A stretch of DNA of 64,000 nt from Kingdonia uniflora (taxonomy: Eukaryota; Streptophyta; Magnoliopsida; Ranunculales; Circaeasteraceae): positions 62,001-126,000 of the forward strand of contig JACGCM010001812.1 of the NCBI GenBank assembly GCA_014058105.1, read 5' to 3'. Each line of letters begins with the position of its first letter. Position 1 is the first letter of the stretch. Shown in pieces: positions 10,801 through 22,000 of this stretch. The notes beneath the pieces are model-generated. The model did no database searches. It was not told the DNA's origin and was given only the letters and a program-made list of their open reading frames with translations. A program made the position numbers and the translations under genes.

Positions 10801-11663
10801 TTGTTACATATAGACAGAACGCTAACACAAAAAATAGTTCGATATCACAAACCATTACTTACTTTTCTTTAGAGTTTTATATATCAGATCCATGGGTTCC
10901 TCGTCCACCCTTTGGAGACAATCACCCTTCACCCATATCAAGTTATCATTCCATACTGGTCCTGCCAAGTTCAGATCGAAAAACTTAGGTTGAGACGAAC
11001 TAGAAGATAACTACGCGCCCCTAGTCGCCGTATAGTATTTTACAGTATAATACTGCAAAACATCTACATGGGTTATTCTCCTCTCCGCCCCATTGAAAGC
11101 CCGCCTTCTATTCAAGTTATCACATATATTTATTACCTCTTACATATTCCCATTCAGTTGGGCAGGGCAGGCCTCAATAACATTTAAAATACCTTTAACA
11201 AGATTGCTTAAAGGCAATATCTGTCCAAACTCTAACTGGGAAAGATAGCACAAAAATTCCTGATCTAGGTCACTTTGAACACCCTCATTAAAGTACTCAA
11301 AGGAGATAAAACCATCCATTCCCCTCTCAGATTTTTCATCCTCCAAATCGGGCAATAAGAAAAAGAATTTGTCACCATTTTCAACTGTGCACCCCCTAAA
11401 CGACCTACCCGCATATTCTATCACCTTACCCCATACACCACCTAAACTACCTTTAATTTTACCAAACTCCTTGAATACATCTAAATCTGTAGAATATGGT
11501 AAGAAGTTACAAGAGAAATCTAGAAACTCTAATTCATCCTTCCCCACTACCTCTACTACTTTTGCGCTCTCCGCCCTTAGCTCGCCCCCCCCCCCCCAGA
11601 ATATATATTATCAATTTCTACAGGCACATCCTCAATCAAACGGCCAGAGGTCGAAGTCTCCAT
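7831..11663 (-). pseudogene. T2 antisense accessory gene (coiled-coil protein), broken
   Basis: The gene lies antisense to gag-pol of its element and is homologous to the T6 gene at 39627-43369. The probable start ATG is at 11663 (METSTSGRL, against MVSTSSCTK in T6). A 13-base C run (11585-11597) then follows, where the frame changes. The N-terminal domain at 11547-10900 contains LPLSNLVKGI and ACPAQLNGN. It then has two stops, one in place of Trp, before RRITHVDVLQYY and WNDNLIWVKGDCLQRVDEEP. Later exons are coiled coil: 10635-10306, 10169-9756 (GIHLGFKDGRMELKKRVVEL), 9197-8988, and 8568-8176. The splice acceptor before 9197 matches that of T6 exon 6. It ends with GSITVEQVERGRDIV and a stop at 7831. 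Function unknown; antisense accessory ORFs are known in Tat-lineage elements. Confidence 0.8.
11585..11597 (+). repeat. C13 homopolymer in the antisense gene
   Basis: Thirteen consecutive C on the plus strand, read as a run of Gly codons on the minus strand within the N-terminus of the antisense gene. Length instability here is the likely cause of the frame change between the start codon at 11663 and the frame that opens at 11547. Confidence 0.9.
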
Positions 11664-12639
11664 ATCAAAAGTATGCTTAAAAGTGAGACTTATTTCTACA
11701 ACCGAGCCTTCTCACACTTTTACCTACATACATGTCCATGTATTCTAATTAAATTTATTTATCGTTTCTTTTTATATATACACTTATATATATATATATC
11801 CTACTTAACACATATGTTTATTCATACAAAACTCCAACTTACATCACAAAAGCCACTTTTTCACAGAATTTCCTCATATAGCAAATTTTTGAAATTTGAA
11901 TATACACAAAAATGGTAAATTTTAAAACACAATGCTTTTTCTGCAATCACCACAACGCAAACTAGAAAAATCAACAATAACATATTAACCTCCAATATCC
12001 GAATATGAATCCGGGATATCGCATGCCTCTTCTTTCACAACAGAACTTCGCAACACAGATTTTTCCCCCTACTTGTATAGTATCACGATCCTTTTTACTC
12101 TGGCAATGGTGACTACTCTCGTTGGCTCTCTCTCTGATCTCTAAAAATAAATAAAAAATTCTCTCTAGATTTTCGTCTATTTGTTTTTTAAAAACGTTTA
12201 GATGAAGAAGAGAAAGAGTTATTTATACTTTCTTTCTCCAACTGTTGGCAGCTATTAAGGCTTACAAAAGCTGCCCTTGGTTTTAGAGTCAAGGCATCCC
12301 TTCTAATATTCATGTCGGACGTTTCATACATTTTGGGTAAAAATGCATCTCCATCATTACCCCAAGTCCTATATTTTAATGTATTTCTCACTCTCCTACC
12401 CAAATCCCTCTCACACCTTCCCACACTTATTATGGCATTCTACTCACACACAATCAAACTTTGTCTCCCAAATAAGGATTAACAATCTGATTTCTATTTT
12501 CTTACTACTATTACTTTTAGCTCTGCTCACGACAGTTCCAACGCTGCAACATTTCAAAATTTAAATATTTTTTTTCAAAAACATTCACTATAAATTCACC
12601 ATAAACAAGGAATAAATTCCTAAGGAAGTATTCTTCCTT

Positions 12640-13036
12640 TATTTAAATTGCAATTATTCGACCTAACGGAGTTCATTCTCTTACAAATAATCATACATAA
12701 AGCAACCAAGATTCTCTGGAGCACCACACCTAATCAATTTATTCTGAGCAATCCTCTCATCTTCCTCAGCTATTTTCTCAAGAACAATTTCATTTACCAT
12801 AACTTTTTAAGCTTTAGGCTCCAAGACCAATTCGCGAAATATTTTACTATACACATGACGCCTAACTTCATTTTCCCTCGCTCTTGCAGTCAACCCATCA
12901 AACTATACTAAAGATTCAAGCAAGTTGGTATCATACTCTAACTGCCGAAAGATCCTCGCTTGACCTCAGCCACCTGTATTGCTAAGGGCCCCTCCGACGC
13001 ATTCTGAGCTCTTTGAGAACGAGTCCTCACCATTTT
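12640..13036 (-). pseudogene. Unidentified minus-strand coding-like tract
   Basis: From an ATG at 13036-13034 (AAAATGGTGAGG context) the minus strand reads MVRTRSQRAQNASEGPLAIQ. After a frame change it is open except for two or three stops as far as about 12640, with charged, coiled-coil-like composition (segments RQLEYDTNLLESLV and EKIAEEDERIAQNKLI). The first residues loosely resemble the T6 gag start (MVQTRQSSGARPESS), but the rest does not match gag. It could be a second antisense ORF of T2 or part of another insertion. I do not recognise the protein. Confidence 0.35.
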
Positions 13037-13063
13037 TCCTCCTCTCCAACTCACATTTCTTGG

Positions 13064-13074
13064 CTTATTTATAG
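13064..13074 (-). promoter_or_regulatory. TATA-box-like site before the minus-strand tract
   Basis: The minus strand reads CTCTATAAATAAGCC, a good match to the plant TATA consensus, about 28 bp upstream of the ATG at 13036 on the same strand. That spacing is short for a TATA box, a transcription start and a leader, so it may be fortuitous or belong to a decayed LTR promoter. Confidence 0.35.
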
Positions 13075-13866
13075 AGAGTACGATCCTCGTAATCCCTCCC
13101 ATTCATCATATCTAATGATAAGTATCAATCCCTCTTATCCATAACTGACAACCCTAAAATCATGCTAGAAATTTGTTTGATTTTATATTTTTAGAGCGAA
13201 CTCATTGCATTTGTTCATTCGACCATCTATTTTTCGACCTAACTTCCAAAGTCTCTCAACTATTTTATATATATCCACTATAACTTCACAGTTCGTATTC
13301 TTCGCTCTCAGCATTCCATCTACTCATGCTCGAGCTCTTAAATTGGTTTTAGGTACATATTTTCTATTTACAACACGCACAGCAGAATATTTAGTTTCAC
13401 AATATTATCTTATTTGGCAAGGTGATATGTTATAGCTCGATCACATAGATTTCTTTCAGTTTGATATAATTAGCTACTTTATACATGTAAAATTTTACTT
13501 TAGTTTATCCATCACATGGACAATATATTTTTATTTCATTTACCATACTAATTCTAGTTCGATCTATCAAAAGAAGAATTATTGCAAAAATATATTTTTC
13601 GATAGTTTGGCAATTACTTACATACTACTTTACAAAAGGCATAATATTTCAGATACTTCCTACAAATTGATGTTATAATACAAATCAGTCTTCATCTATA
13701 TGGAGAGAAGCAAAATTTTCAGCGGATACAACAGCCAAACGAGGGTCTGCAAATGCAGAACTCCTTGAAGAATTGTATCCAGGGAGGCCAACTTTTCTCA
13801 CCCGCATAAAGAACCCAGATACAGAATACTTCCGATTCCCCAAATAGCACTAGAAAGCAAAATAAC

Positions 13867-14246
13867 ATCAAATCGTTCGAACAACTTTGGAGGTCGTTTG
13901 AACGAACTGGTATTCCAGAAGACCAATTCTAGCTGAGGCGTTTCGAAGGCTATTTTCAAGACGCTGTTTGAACGAACTTGGAAGTTGTTCGAATGATTCG
14001 AAGGCTACTTTCAACAAGTCGTTCGAACGACCTTGGAGGTCAAGGTCATTCAAATGAACTACCGTTCCAGTAGGCCAATTCGGGCTGAGGCGTTTTAAAG
14101 GCTTTTTTCAACACTTCATTTGAACATCATTGGAGGTCGTTCAAACGGACCAGCACTCAAAAAGGCCAAATCCAACTGAGGCCTTTCAAAGTCTAAATTC
14201 AACTTGTCCTTTAAACGAAACTGACATCATTCAAACAAAATGACGT
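13867..14246. repeat. TTCGAA palindrome-rich block A
   Basis: About ten degenerate copies of the 14-bp palindrome GTCGTTCGAACGAC, several at 20-60 bp spacing, are embedded in a loosely repeated unit of roughly 100 bp that also contains a GGCCAATTCGGGCTGAGGCG-like phrase and its variants. The same palindrome family occurs in block B at 20690-21105. It lies in the 3' region of T2 and does not look coding. Confidence 0.7.
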
Positions 14247-14907
14247 GGAGGCATGCCCCTTACCTGTTTTATGGGTTTCAGTTGTTTTTAAAAGAAAATT
14301 AGTTTTTGTATAGGCCCCCATCTACATATGTTCTAGTAACATGTACTAGTGCGTGGCATGGTTGGTTCTCCATCTTCTTGTACTTTATCTTTTAGATATA
14401 TATTACTAAACTTTTTGCAAAAAAAGAAGAGTCTTCACCTATACTTCGTATTAGGCCACATCTGCTGCTCCCGCATGAAATACTTCTGCAAGAAAAGACT
14501 GCTAGTTGTAACAGAGCCTGAATTCCAATCCTAAGACTATAAGCATATTTCCAATCTGAACCAATCTCTAGCTTTATATACTTGGCGCTTAGTCGTCACC
14601 ATTCTCAAGACAAGGTGAACCACAACATATTTCCAGAGATAGAGTACTTTCACAAGGATGACAAATAATACCGTACCAACAATATATATAACAAAGCCAC
14701 ATTCAATGCAATACAAGAGTTCTAAAGCAGTCATTATTCAAAACCAATAATTACGGGGAAACCCAATAGCCAAATATAGTCTTCAATACAGAAGTGACAA
14801 GTCCCAACCCAATCTAATTCAACAAATCCTTTTCCAACTTCCAACACAAACATTTCACAACATTTCTCAACTAAAGCCACCTGTGCCTTCACTTGCGAAG
14901 GGGTAAT
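14247..14907. other. Unassigned spacer before the T2 3' LTR
   Basis: AT-rich sequence with only short chance frames on both strands. I see no protein or repeat homology to the rest of the window and no clear polypurine tract directly before the LTR; the bases just before it are GCGAAGGGGTAAT, at best a short, weak tract. Confidence 0.4.
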
Positions 14908-15487
14908 TGTAGGGACCTATCCCTTGACCTACTTTATACACGAACTAATTATAGGGACCTGTCCCTTGACCTATTCCAAACTCGAACTACCTCAATACTA
15001 GACTCACGCATTATACACATGACATATATAATCAACAATGACACTTGGACCACGAACTAATAAAGAACATGGATTGAGCACTATAGAGAATATGAACAAG
15101 TCAAAGATACTTGTCTCCCTTGAACTAGCAGTTACACATTCAAATACAACCTGCCTTATTTTCAGGAGAACGTGTCTCTACATGATATCAAACTGAGAGT
15201 GAGGTCTATAAAAAGAATGAGTTCTAGAGGAGAAATAACCAAGAATTTTATATTGTAAGACCTAGATTTTCTAACTCAAGAGATCAAAACTTGTAATTAA
15301 ATATCAGCCTCAAGCAATAAAATTATAATTACTAAATCCTCAAATAGAAGTCGTGGTTTTTACCTATTCAAAGGTTTCCACACTAATCACCTGTGTCAGT
15401 TTTTTATACTAATTCTTGTTATAGGTACATTTGGTGTAAGAGCTAATTTTCAGCTATTTCGAGTTACTACAAATTTTGGCCATTACA
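14908..15487 (+). repeat. T2 3' LTR
   Basis: About 580 bp, beginning TGTAGGGACC and ending GGCCATTACA, with TG...CA ends. It contains a TATA-like GTCTATAAAAAGA at 15204-15216, an AATAAA at about 15319, and the shared downstream block (AAATCCTC...GTCGTGGTTTTTACC, then TTGGTGTAAGAGCTAATTT). It matches the T5 LTR at 35562-36172 along its length. The flanking 5 bp downstream is TTACC; the partner duplication at the 5' end is not in the window. Confidence 0.8.
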
Positions 15488-16040
15488 TTACCCGTATTCA
15501 TATGGTTTTTCCTACATATTCATCTTGATCATAGGTTTTGATATATATTTTAATATGATAATAAGTTAATTTTCTCCTTATAATAAATGTTTGTATTTGC
15601 GATTTTTCTCATATTGTGGGTTTTTACTATGCAATTACAAGTTATATCAGCGGTTTTTTATCCACATTATCCCTAAAAAACATAAATTTTTCGTATTCTT
15701 ACGTTAAACCTATTTTCTTAAAAATGAGTACTTTTCAGATTAAATATTTTATTAATATTAATAAATATTTTTAAAATATTGGATAATATCTTTGGAGATT
15801 TTCTCTCCCAAATTGTGGGGAGGATAGAATATTAGAGTCTCTAGATTTAATAACATATATAGAAGTCTATATCACCTAAATCTATGTTGTCCTTTTAGAA
15901 AACTCTATGTTTTAGGGCCTATTTTGGTTGGTAGGCCCGAAGGTTTAATTACTATATGTGACGCACATATAGGTCATACGTATTTTTGGCATTCAATTCG
16001 GTATGCAAAGACGCAAAAAACTAATATTTTGGACCCATAA
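15488..16040. other. AT-rich flank, nothing recognised
   Basis: Very AT-rich sequence after the T2 LTR with no open frame of note and no homology that I can see to other parts of the window. Confidence 0.4.
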
Positions 16041-17350
16041 TTTAGAGTATCGTGAGGTTGTTCTCGAACCCGAGCTAAGGCTCTAGCGTACCGGTTTAGC
16101 TTACTCACCGGACCCGAGTTTAACAACTCCAAGGTGACCGGTTAAACTCGCTCTCGGGCACACCCAAGTGCTTCCTTGGTTGATCACTCCCACAACCCCT
16201 AGCTTGACCCCAAGCTCACTAGGACTGACGTGGCTCGAGCCCGAGCTCGCTAGGCTGGCCCCATAGCTAGAGCCTAAGCTCGCTAGCCGAGCTGAGCCGC
16301 TGAGCTCAAGACCCAAGCCGGCTGAGCTCAGTCTTACTATGCACGAGGTCCGGTCTAATTCTTTTTTATATTATATTGGGTAGGCCTTATTCGGTGACCC
16401 GCACGTGTTAGGCATGAGGTCAAACCCGACCCGCAAGCTAGGACCCAAGTGTTCGTCTCACACAAGTCCATCCAGTGACCCACATACTATGCATGAAGTC
16501 TAGCCGGCCCATAAGCTGTAGACCCACGGTCCATCCTGGAATAGCAGCTAGGCGACCCACGTGCTCAACATAAGGTCTAAAATGGCCCGCTCAGCTAGGC
16601 AACCCACGTGTTGACGCAGGTCTGCCACATTGGAGTTTCAACTCAAACTTAGAGTTTGGACCGACCCAATGACATAGACTCTAGCCAGTAGCCCGAATAA
16701 AATCCAGAGACTTATAGAGTTCGGCCAGAATTCTGAATTTGAGTTTAATCCTAACCCTTAGTCCAGTCAAGCACTGTAAACCCGATCTAGTAGGCTCACG
16801 CCCACCAATCCTGGTCTATCCCGCTGACTAGGCAAACCTGAATCCAAGCCCAAGTCCGACCTGATTCTAATCCAAGCTTGGAGCTTGTTCCATACTCAAA
16901 TTTGGCTGACCTGAGCACACCGGTCAAGGGCCCGATAGGTATAAGATCCAATTCAAGTATCTGCGTACGAGGCCTTGGGCTTGAATTTGCAATCTCTAGG
17001 TACATACCAAGTCCATGCGAACCTGGCTTTAAGCCCAAACTTGCAGACTCATTGGCCAACCCTGAGCGCGCCTGAGCTATTTTTGCTTGACCTTTTATTA
17101 CAAGTCATACACTGAGCTAGGTTTCATTTTTCATGGACCCAAACTTGAGCCGAGTACCCCAATCAGTACTGAGTTGAGTCTTAGACTAGGTTAAGGCCGA
17201 ATTAACCCGACTATATGCCATAGCCTAAGTCAACTCTAAATCGATCAACTCCTTAGTTTTTAGATCTCCTGGCTTTACCTGTGTTGAACTTTAGGTCTCT
17301 AATCAAGTCAGTTCACCTTGGTGCCTCATATCTTAAGCACCACTGAACCA
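16041..17350. repeat. GC-richer block with loose internal repeats
   Basis: The base composition changes sharply from its AT-rich flanks. Two loosely repeated phrases are visible: GAGCTCGCTAGG-like units at about 16220-16310, and a roughly 50-85 bp phrase at about 16390-16620 built on GTGACCCRCACGTG, ATGCATGAGGTC and GGCCCGCAAGCTAGG variants. Short frames occur on both strands but none resembles a known protein, and the repeat pattern argues against coding. The element type is unknown. Confidence 0.45.
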
Positions 17351-19879
17351 ACCTTTCCATAGCCTGCCCTAAGGTTATGTGCTTACAAAGTTTAAAGACT
17401 GATAGCGAGCATGTGGTTGCGCATTTGACACATGATGCAGTCATAAGAATTCGAATTGTCTAAATATTTCTGATCCTATAACCCAGATAGATTGACTTTG
17501 ACCTATCCTGGTTGAAGTTATTAATACTCATTTTTTTTGCTTATTCTCTACTTGACGATTTGGGCTACTAATTGGGGACTCATTACCCTCTTGGATGCAG
17601 TCAACAGGCTTTTTCATATTTATGAGAATAGTGGGAGATGGATATAAATTAATTTTATTCCACTTATGCAGCCCCCCCTATTCAAGAGGACATGTTGGAA
17701 GTACTCCTGAGCATACTGTAGTTGCTTGAAGTACTGATTCTTGCCATAAGCCATTGTTTTACGATATTTATAGTTAAAAAATGTGAGTTATATCCATATT
17801 ATTTTTCATTTCTAAAATAAAATTGCATATAAAAAGTTTAAACACTGAAGTGTTTTGGCAACTTAAGTGGTTTAAATCGAACTATATATTAAGAATTTTG
17901 ATACATATAGCCTGCGTGACTTCGTGGTCAACCCTAAGTGCTACTGATCACCTAACCTTTATGAAGTTTCCATTTATGCATGTTTTAACACCTAGAAGAT
18001 AGATTTCATATTGCTAATTGTTTAGAAAATTGGTATCATTTTTCGATAAGATAATTACGTAAATGTTTTAAGTGCTAGGAAAAATCCTAAATTTGGACTG
18101 AAAATAGTTGATAGATATACTTTGTCCTTGAAATTCATGGAGTAAATTAGACACTATAATCCTATTTTCTTATAAACCCGGTTATTGGTATATAATGCGG
18201 TATATTTTTCCTTCTTTATTTCTCTTAGCCATGTGAGTTTATCTCTAGTTTATGCCGAATCTCAAATATGGAAGAAGGATTACATGTGTTTTTTCATCTT
18301 TTCACATGAGACCCTTACCCTCGGATAATTGTACACCTTAACGATGGCTAAACGTATTGCCTTGCGGCATCATATCTCTATTCGATCTCCGCACCTTGAA
18401 CTTTTCCATTTTGTATCTCCTCACCTTAATCACCAAACTAGAAGTTTTGTTGAGTCATAATCGCGGAGTATAATGGTTAAAATCCAATGATCTTCACATT
18501 CCTATTGGCGTCCCCGCAATAGCAACATAGAATGTGTAATCCTTTCTCAAACCTATGAACTAATAATGTGTCTACCGAAAGCAGAACATAGTACTACGAT
18601 TCTTTAAAATAATCGTGACTACGGTTGTACCTAGTACACTTAAAATAGATGCATGACTTTGTGCATGTAACACTTTACTGTGCTAGAAGCACACATCGAT
18701 ATGAGTGAAGCATATGCTATTATGCTTAAATGCATATACATATGTTTAGCACACATGCATGCAATCTATTGATGTTTGTGCATGGAAAACTCGTCCATAC
18801 TTTATAAGTATGTTTATGCCTAAAGCACAATACTATTAGTTCATGTGGTATAGGTCCTAGCTGTGCAATGAAGTCACAACCAAGGATGAGGTAGTATATG
18901 GTACCCACCTTCTACGAAATCTATAAAGGATGAAATACAACTCAACATAGCTTTTACGTTTGAGTGTTAATTGGGGTTGGTTGTGGTTTTATCGCATCCC
19001 CACGAAATTCTTGAAGTTTCCCTGAGGTAAAAATAAAAATTAGAAATAGTTATGCATGAAACCACACTAGAATTAACATATAGCTAATTCAACATTCATT
19101 AACTGTAATCCCTCTATTTTGCATGTTTTACTTTTTCAAGGTTCTAACCGCGTCGGAGTACATTGACCTTAATATCTTATTAGCTTTGTTCGATGTCGGT
19201 TCGTTTTGGCATTTGTGTTCGTACATTGTACATACTATGCTTCTTGAAGTAAACTAGCTTGAGTACGTGCCCATGACATCGTTGCTAGATTCAGCTAGAG
19301 ATATTTACATCATTCAATTTAGTTTGAGTACACCTATACTTATAGCATTCCCGGAGAATCTATAGTATGGTTCTTATAAACTATTATTTATATGATCTTG
19401 TATTATGATTGTCCTTATCTTTGCATAAATGGTTCTTACTACAAATCCAGTATTTTTATTCATACATGGATATGGATTATTGTCAAGCAGATATGTCGTT
19501 ATCCATTCCATCTATCAAGAATGGTTTTTCTCAACCTGATCTAAGTGACTTGAACGTTACAACTATATTTTCTAATATACTGGAGGGCTCTAACAGACCA
19601 TGAAACTCTGTCTAAATGTGCACGATACTACGTATATGTATCGCATTTGCCCTACAATCAAAGAGGTCCAGAAGTATACCTACTGAGTTGTATTAATATT
19701 CACAAGATTAGATACCACGTGAGGCACAGAAAAGCAGATGGTAGATCATACCTATATATCACTTCTTTTCATGTAGGTCAATTAAAATATTGGAGCGGTA
19801 TCGAAGCCTCTTATTTAGGCTCACTTAGACATGAGAGATCAAAATCCGATAGTTCATCTCCTTGTAAAAGTAAGATATC
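17351..19879. other. Unassigned AT-rich region
   Basis: No frame above about 65 residues. The region just before 19880 lies upstream of the copia integrase remnant and could be its decayed gag and protease, but I could not recognise any motif there with confidence. Confidence 0.4.
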
Positions 19880-20344
19880 CATATTATAAAAGACATCCGT
19901 GCATCGCTTGTTCGATAGCTCATATATGAGACCTAGTTAGACTAAAGTGGAGATTGGGTCCATACTAACTACTCATTTGCATCTATGGAGAACATCTATG
20001 GACTTATCCATCCACACAACTTTTGGTAATTTTAAATGCATCCTGAAGATGGTCTAGCATTTGCCTATAAACGATTAGGAACAATGTAGTTGCATTTTTA
20101 AACATTTATCATTGATATTGGGCGGCATTCCCAGGTTACCCGACAAGTCATGTAGACTTAACAGATGGGGAGAACTTGTTTCTTCAACATTTAATGCTTT
20201 TTTGATCATTGGTTGAGATTGATGTTGGCCATCTGGTATACCCATAAGAACACCCTGAAGTGTTTGACATAGTCGAATCAAGAAATCTTTGGTAATTTCT
20301 TAGTCACATAGGTATACAAAACTTCTAAAAATTCTTGGAGACAT

Positions 20345-21185
20345 ATTCATGTCTTAGAGTTGATTAGATGCGACCGATTTCATATTAATCCACAATCGAA
20401 TTGAGATTAACCTAAATGAAGAACAAACACAATTGGCGGGAGAATTTCCCTTTTAGAGCTTCAATTGCTCAATGATTTGATTTTGATCGAATTACTTTCC
20501 AAACACCAAGTCTCTCTTACAAAAACTTGGATTGATCTAAGATTTCTTTATCTTGCCTAGCCTTGCCCCTTTATGAGGGTTACAAGTTTCTAGTTACAAG
20601 CTCAGACCATTATGCCCTTGAAATGCCTAAAATATTGAAGGAATATGATAATCATTCAAGCGAAAACTTGAAAAAATAAGCCTATAAATAACCTCGACAT
20701 GAATTGGTCTCCAAGTCATTCGAACGACTCCAAATGTCATTCAAATGACTTGCTTATTTTTGCTTAAAAATTGCTTTAACGTGAATTGGTCTTTTGGGAA
20801 CTCCATGTCGTTTGAACAACTCTAAATGTCGTTTGAACAACTTGACTATTTTTGCCCAAAAGTAGCCTTTACTCGAATTTGTCTTCTGGGAACTCTAGGT
20901 CGAATAGACTTAGTTTGAATTGTTCCAAGTCGAATTGACTCAGTTCGAATTGGTCTTTTGGAAACTTTAGGTCGAATAGACTCAGCTCGAATTGGTCCAA
21001 GTTGAATAGGCTCTGTTCGAATGTGTCTTTTGGGAACTCCATGTCATTCTTCTCATATCTCGTTCGAACAATTCTAAGGTTCGTTCGAACGAGTTGGCGT
21101 CTTTTAAAAGGGTTCGATCTTTAGATCCTCTTGGATCACATATCATAAAATTATTTTTCAAAAACTTGTATTGGCATACAACTAG
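20345..21185. mobile_element. Insert in C1 carrying palindrome-rich block B
   Basis: About 840 bp separates two parts of the same copia integrase. The insert contains block B (20690-21105), with degenerate copies of GTCGTTCGAACGAC alternating with CTTTTGGGAACTCCATGTCG and GAATTGGTCTTTTGG phrases. Relative to block A (13867-14246) the shared phrases are in inverted orientation. I found no clear terminal repeats or target duplication, so the exact ends and element class are not established. Confidence 0.5.
20690..21105. repeat. TTCGAA palindrome-rich block B
   Basis: At least six copies of the 14-bp palindrome family are present (for example CATTCGAACGACTCC, GTCGTTTGAACAACT, GTTCGTTCGAACGAG), within a loose repeat of about 100 bp. 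Related to block A but inverted. Confidence 0.7.
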
Positions 21186-21819
21186 CTATATCTCTTATTC
21201 ACGCACCTTGTAATGTACGGTACATGTGCCTAAAGTACTTATATATATACAGAGATGGACCCCCAACATTGCCAGGGATAGGATTAGGTTATGATTCACC
21301 ACTTATATTGCGCTAGTTAGAACCTATGTCAGGCAATATATTATTGTGATAGTTGGAATCTATCTCGCAAAACCTGTCACTTATTAAGATAATGTTCTCA
21401 TCTTTAGGGGGAGAATAAACTATAAAATGGCTTAAGAGTTTATAGTAAATACCATCATCGTCTTGTGTAATTCCCTACTTTATACATAAGTGATAGATGA
21501 AGACAAACTCTACTTTTATGGAGTACTCTTGAGTTTCCTGATCGACACTCTATGATGCAACGTAAATGACGAAGTCGCATATGCCTTAGTAAATGCGCCA
21601 GCACGGTTTAAGGTATCCCTAAAGGATTAAACCCCAAGCTGATCCCGTAAATGAATCAAGCCCGCGTATTATGTGGCATACCAGTTGGCGCATAGGTCTT
21701 GCCCTTGAAGAGGATAACTAGTCGTACCCGTAGAGTGGACAGTATGGGAACTTCTCCTAGTGTAGTCGACACTCATGAAGATGCCACACCTATCAATAAG
21801 GTAATAGTAGCTTAGCGAT

Positions 21820-22000
21820 CACTACGTGAAAACTAGCTATTAGCGACATTTGTGCGCAACCATTAATGATTGTTATATGTGTCACGAAACCAACCATATT
21901 TCCAACATTTACAAATGACACAAATTATAAAACTACACTGTATTCCATCCAAAGTGCCTATTTGAATCTCGACGCTTTAAACTGTAGTAGATAATCATTT
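21820..22000. mobile_element. CACTA-type DNA transposon terminus (left end)
   Basis: The sequence CACTACGTGAAAACTAGC at 21820, followed by ATTAGCGACATTTGTGCGC and GTCACGAAACC, closely resembles CACTA (En/Spm) termini, which start CACTACAAGAAAA and carry short GCGAC-type subterminal repeats. The flanking 3 bp are GAT. It abuts the broken copia remnant and precedes the helicase exon fragments, so those may be carried inside it. I could not find the opposite end (...TAGTG followed by GAT) before the next retroelement begins at about 26042. Confidence 0.5.

Larger units (their letters stand above)
11664..13866. other. T2 long 3' internal region, mostly unassigned
   Basis: AT-rich sequence upstream (in gene sense) of the antisense gene. 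T6 has only about 135 bp in the equivalent place, so much of this may be an older insertion. It contains a (TA)n run near 11785-11801. On the minus strand it has a TATA-like GTATAAATAACT at about 12214-12224, some 550 bp upstream of the antisense start codon, and a coding-like minus-strand tract at 12640-13036 listed separately. From about 13200 to 13866 I recognise nothing. Confidence 0.4.
3801..15487 (+). mobile_element. Tat-type Ty3/gypsy retrotransposon T2 with antisense gene
   Basis: A plus-strand element whose 5' end is displaced by the insertion of T1. It starts within gag at 3801 and ends with a 3' LTR at 14908-15487. Order: gag, nucleocapsid-like knuckle, protease, linker, deletion of RT and first RNase H, archaeal-type RNase H, integrase (to about 7440), 55-bp tandem array, antisense multi-exon coiled-coil gene (7831-11663, minus strand), a 3.2-kb region with a palindrome-rich block, then the LTR. 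The layout matches T6, lying in the opposite direction. It is non-functional: RT is absent and catalytic residues of protease and integrase are mutated. Confidence 0.85.
19880..21815 (+). pseudogene. Ty1/copia integrase remnant C1, interrupted
   Basis: Heavily decayed plus-strand copia integrase, found by codon-level similarity to the family across frames. At 19900-20090 the sequence follows the conserved zinc-finger to core transition, with LIHP close to the family IHPP motif, then the ASTRWSHVC-like stretch (ASxRWSSICL here). At 20110-20300 the DNAGEF-like region and the IGIDVEHP...HTQNGLAES-like region are recognisable. It is broken by an insert at about 20345-21185, then resumes as HVPK and GYDSPLILRxLEPMSGN (about 21200-21350) and RFADCH-like residues. 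The pre-RT linker (NESSPR, for NESKPR) lies at about 21650. It stops at the CACTA-like end (21820), so RT is missing. Confidence 0.65.

Noticed and set aside
13867..14246. TTCGAA palindromes considered as heat-shock elements
   Set aside because: The heat-shock element needs TTC and GAA separated by two bases; here they are adjacent.
16101..17075. Short frames in the GC-rich block (71, 87 and 65 residues)
   Set aside because: Composition reflects the repeated DNA phrases and both strands are equally open; no protein family is recognisable.
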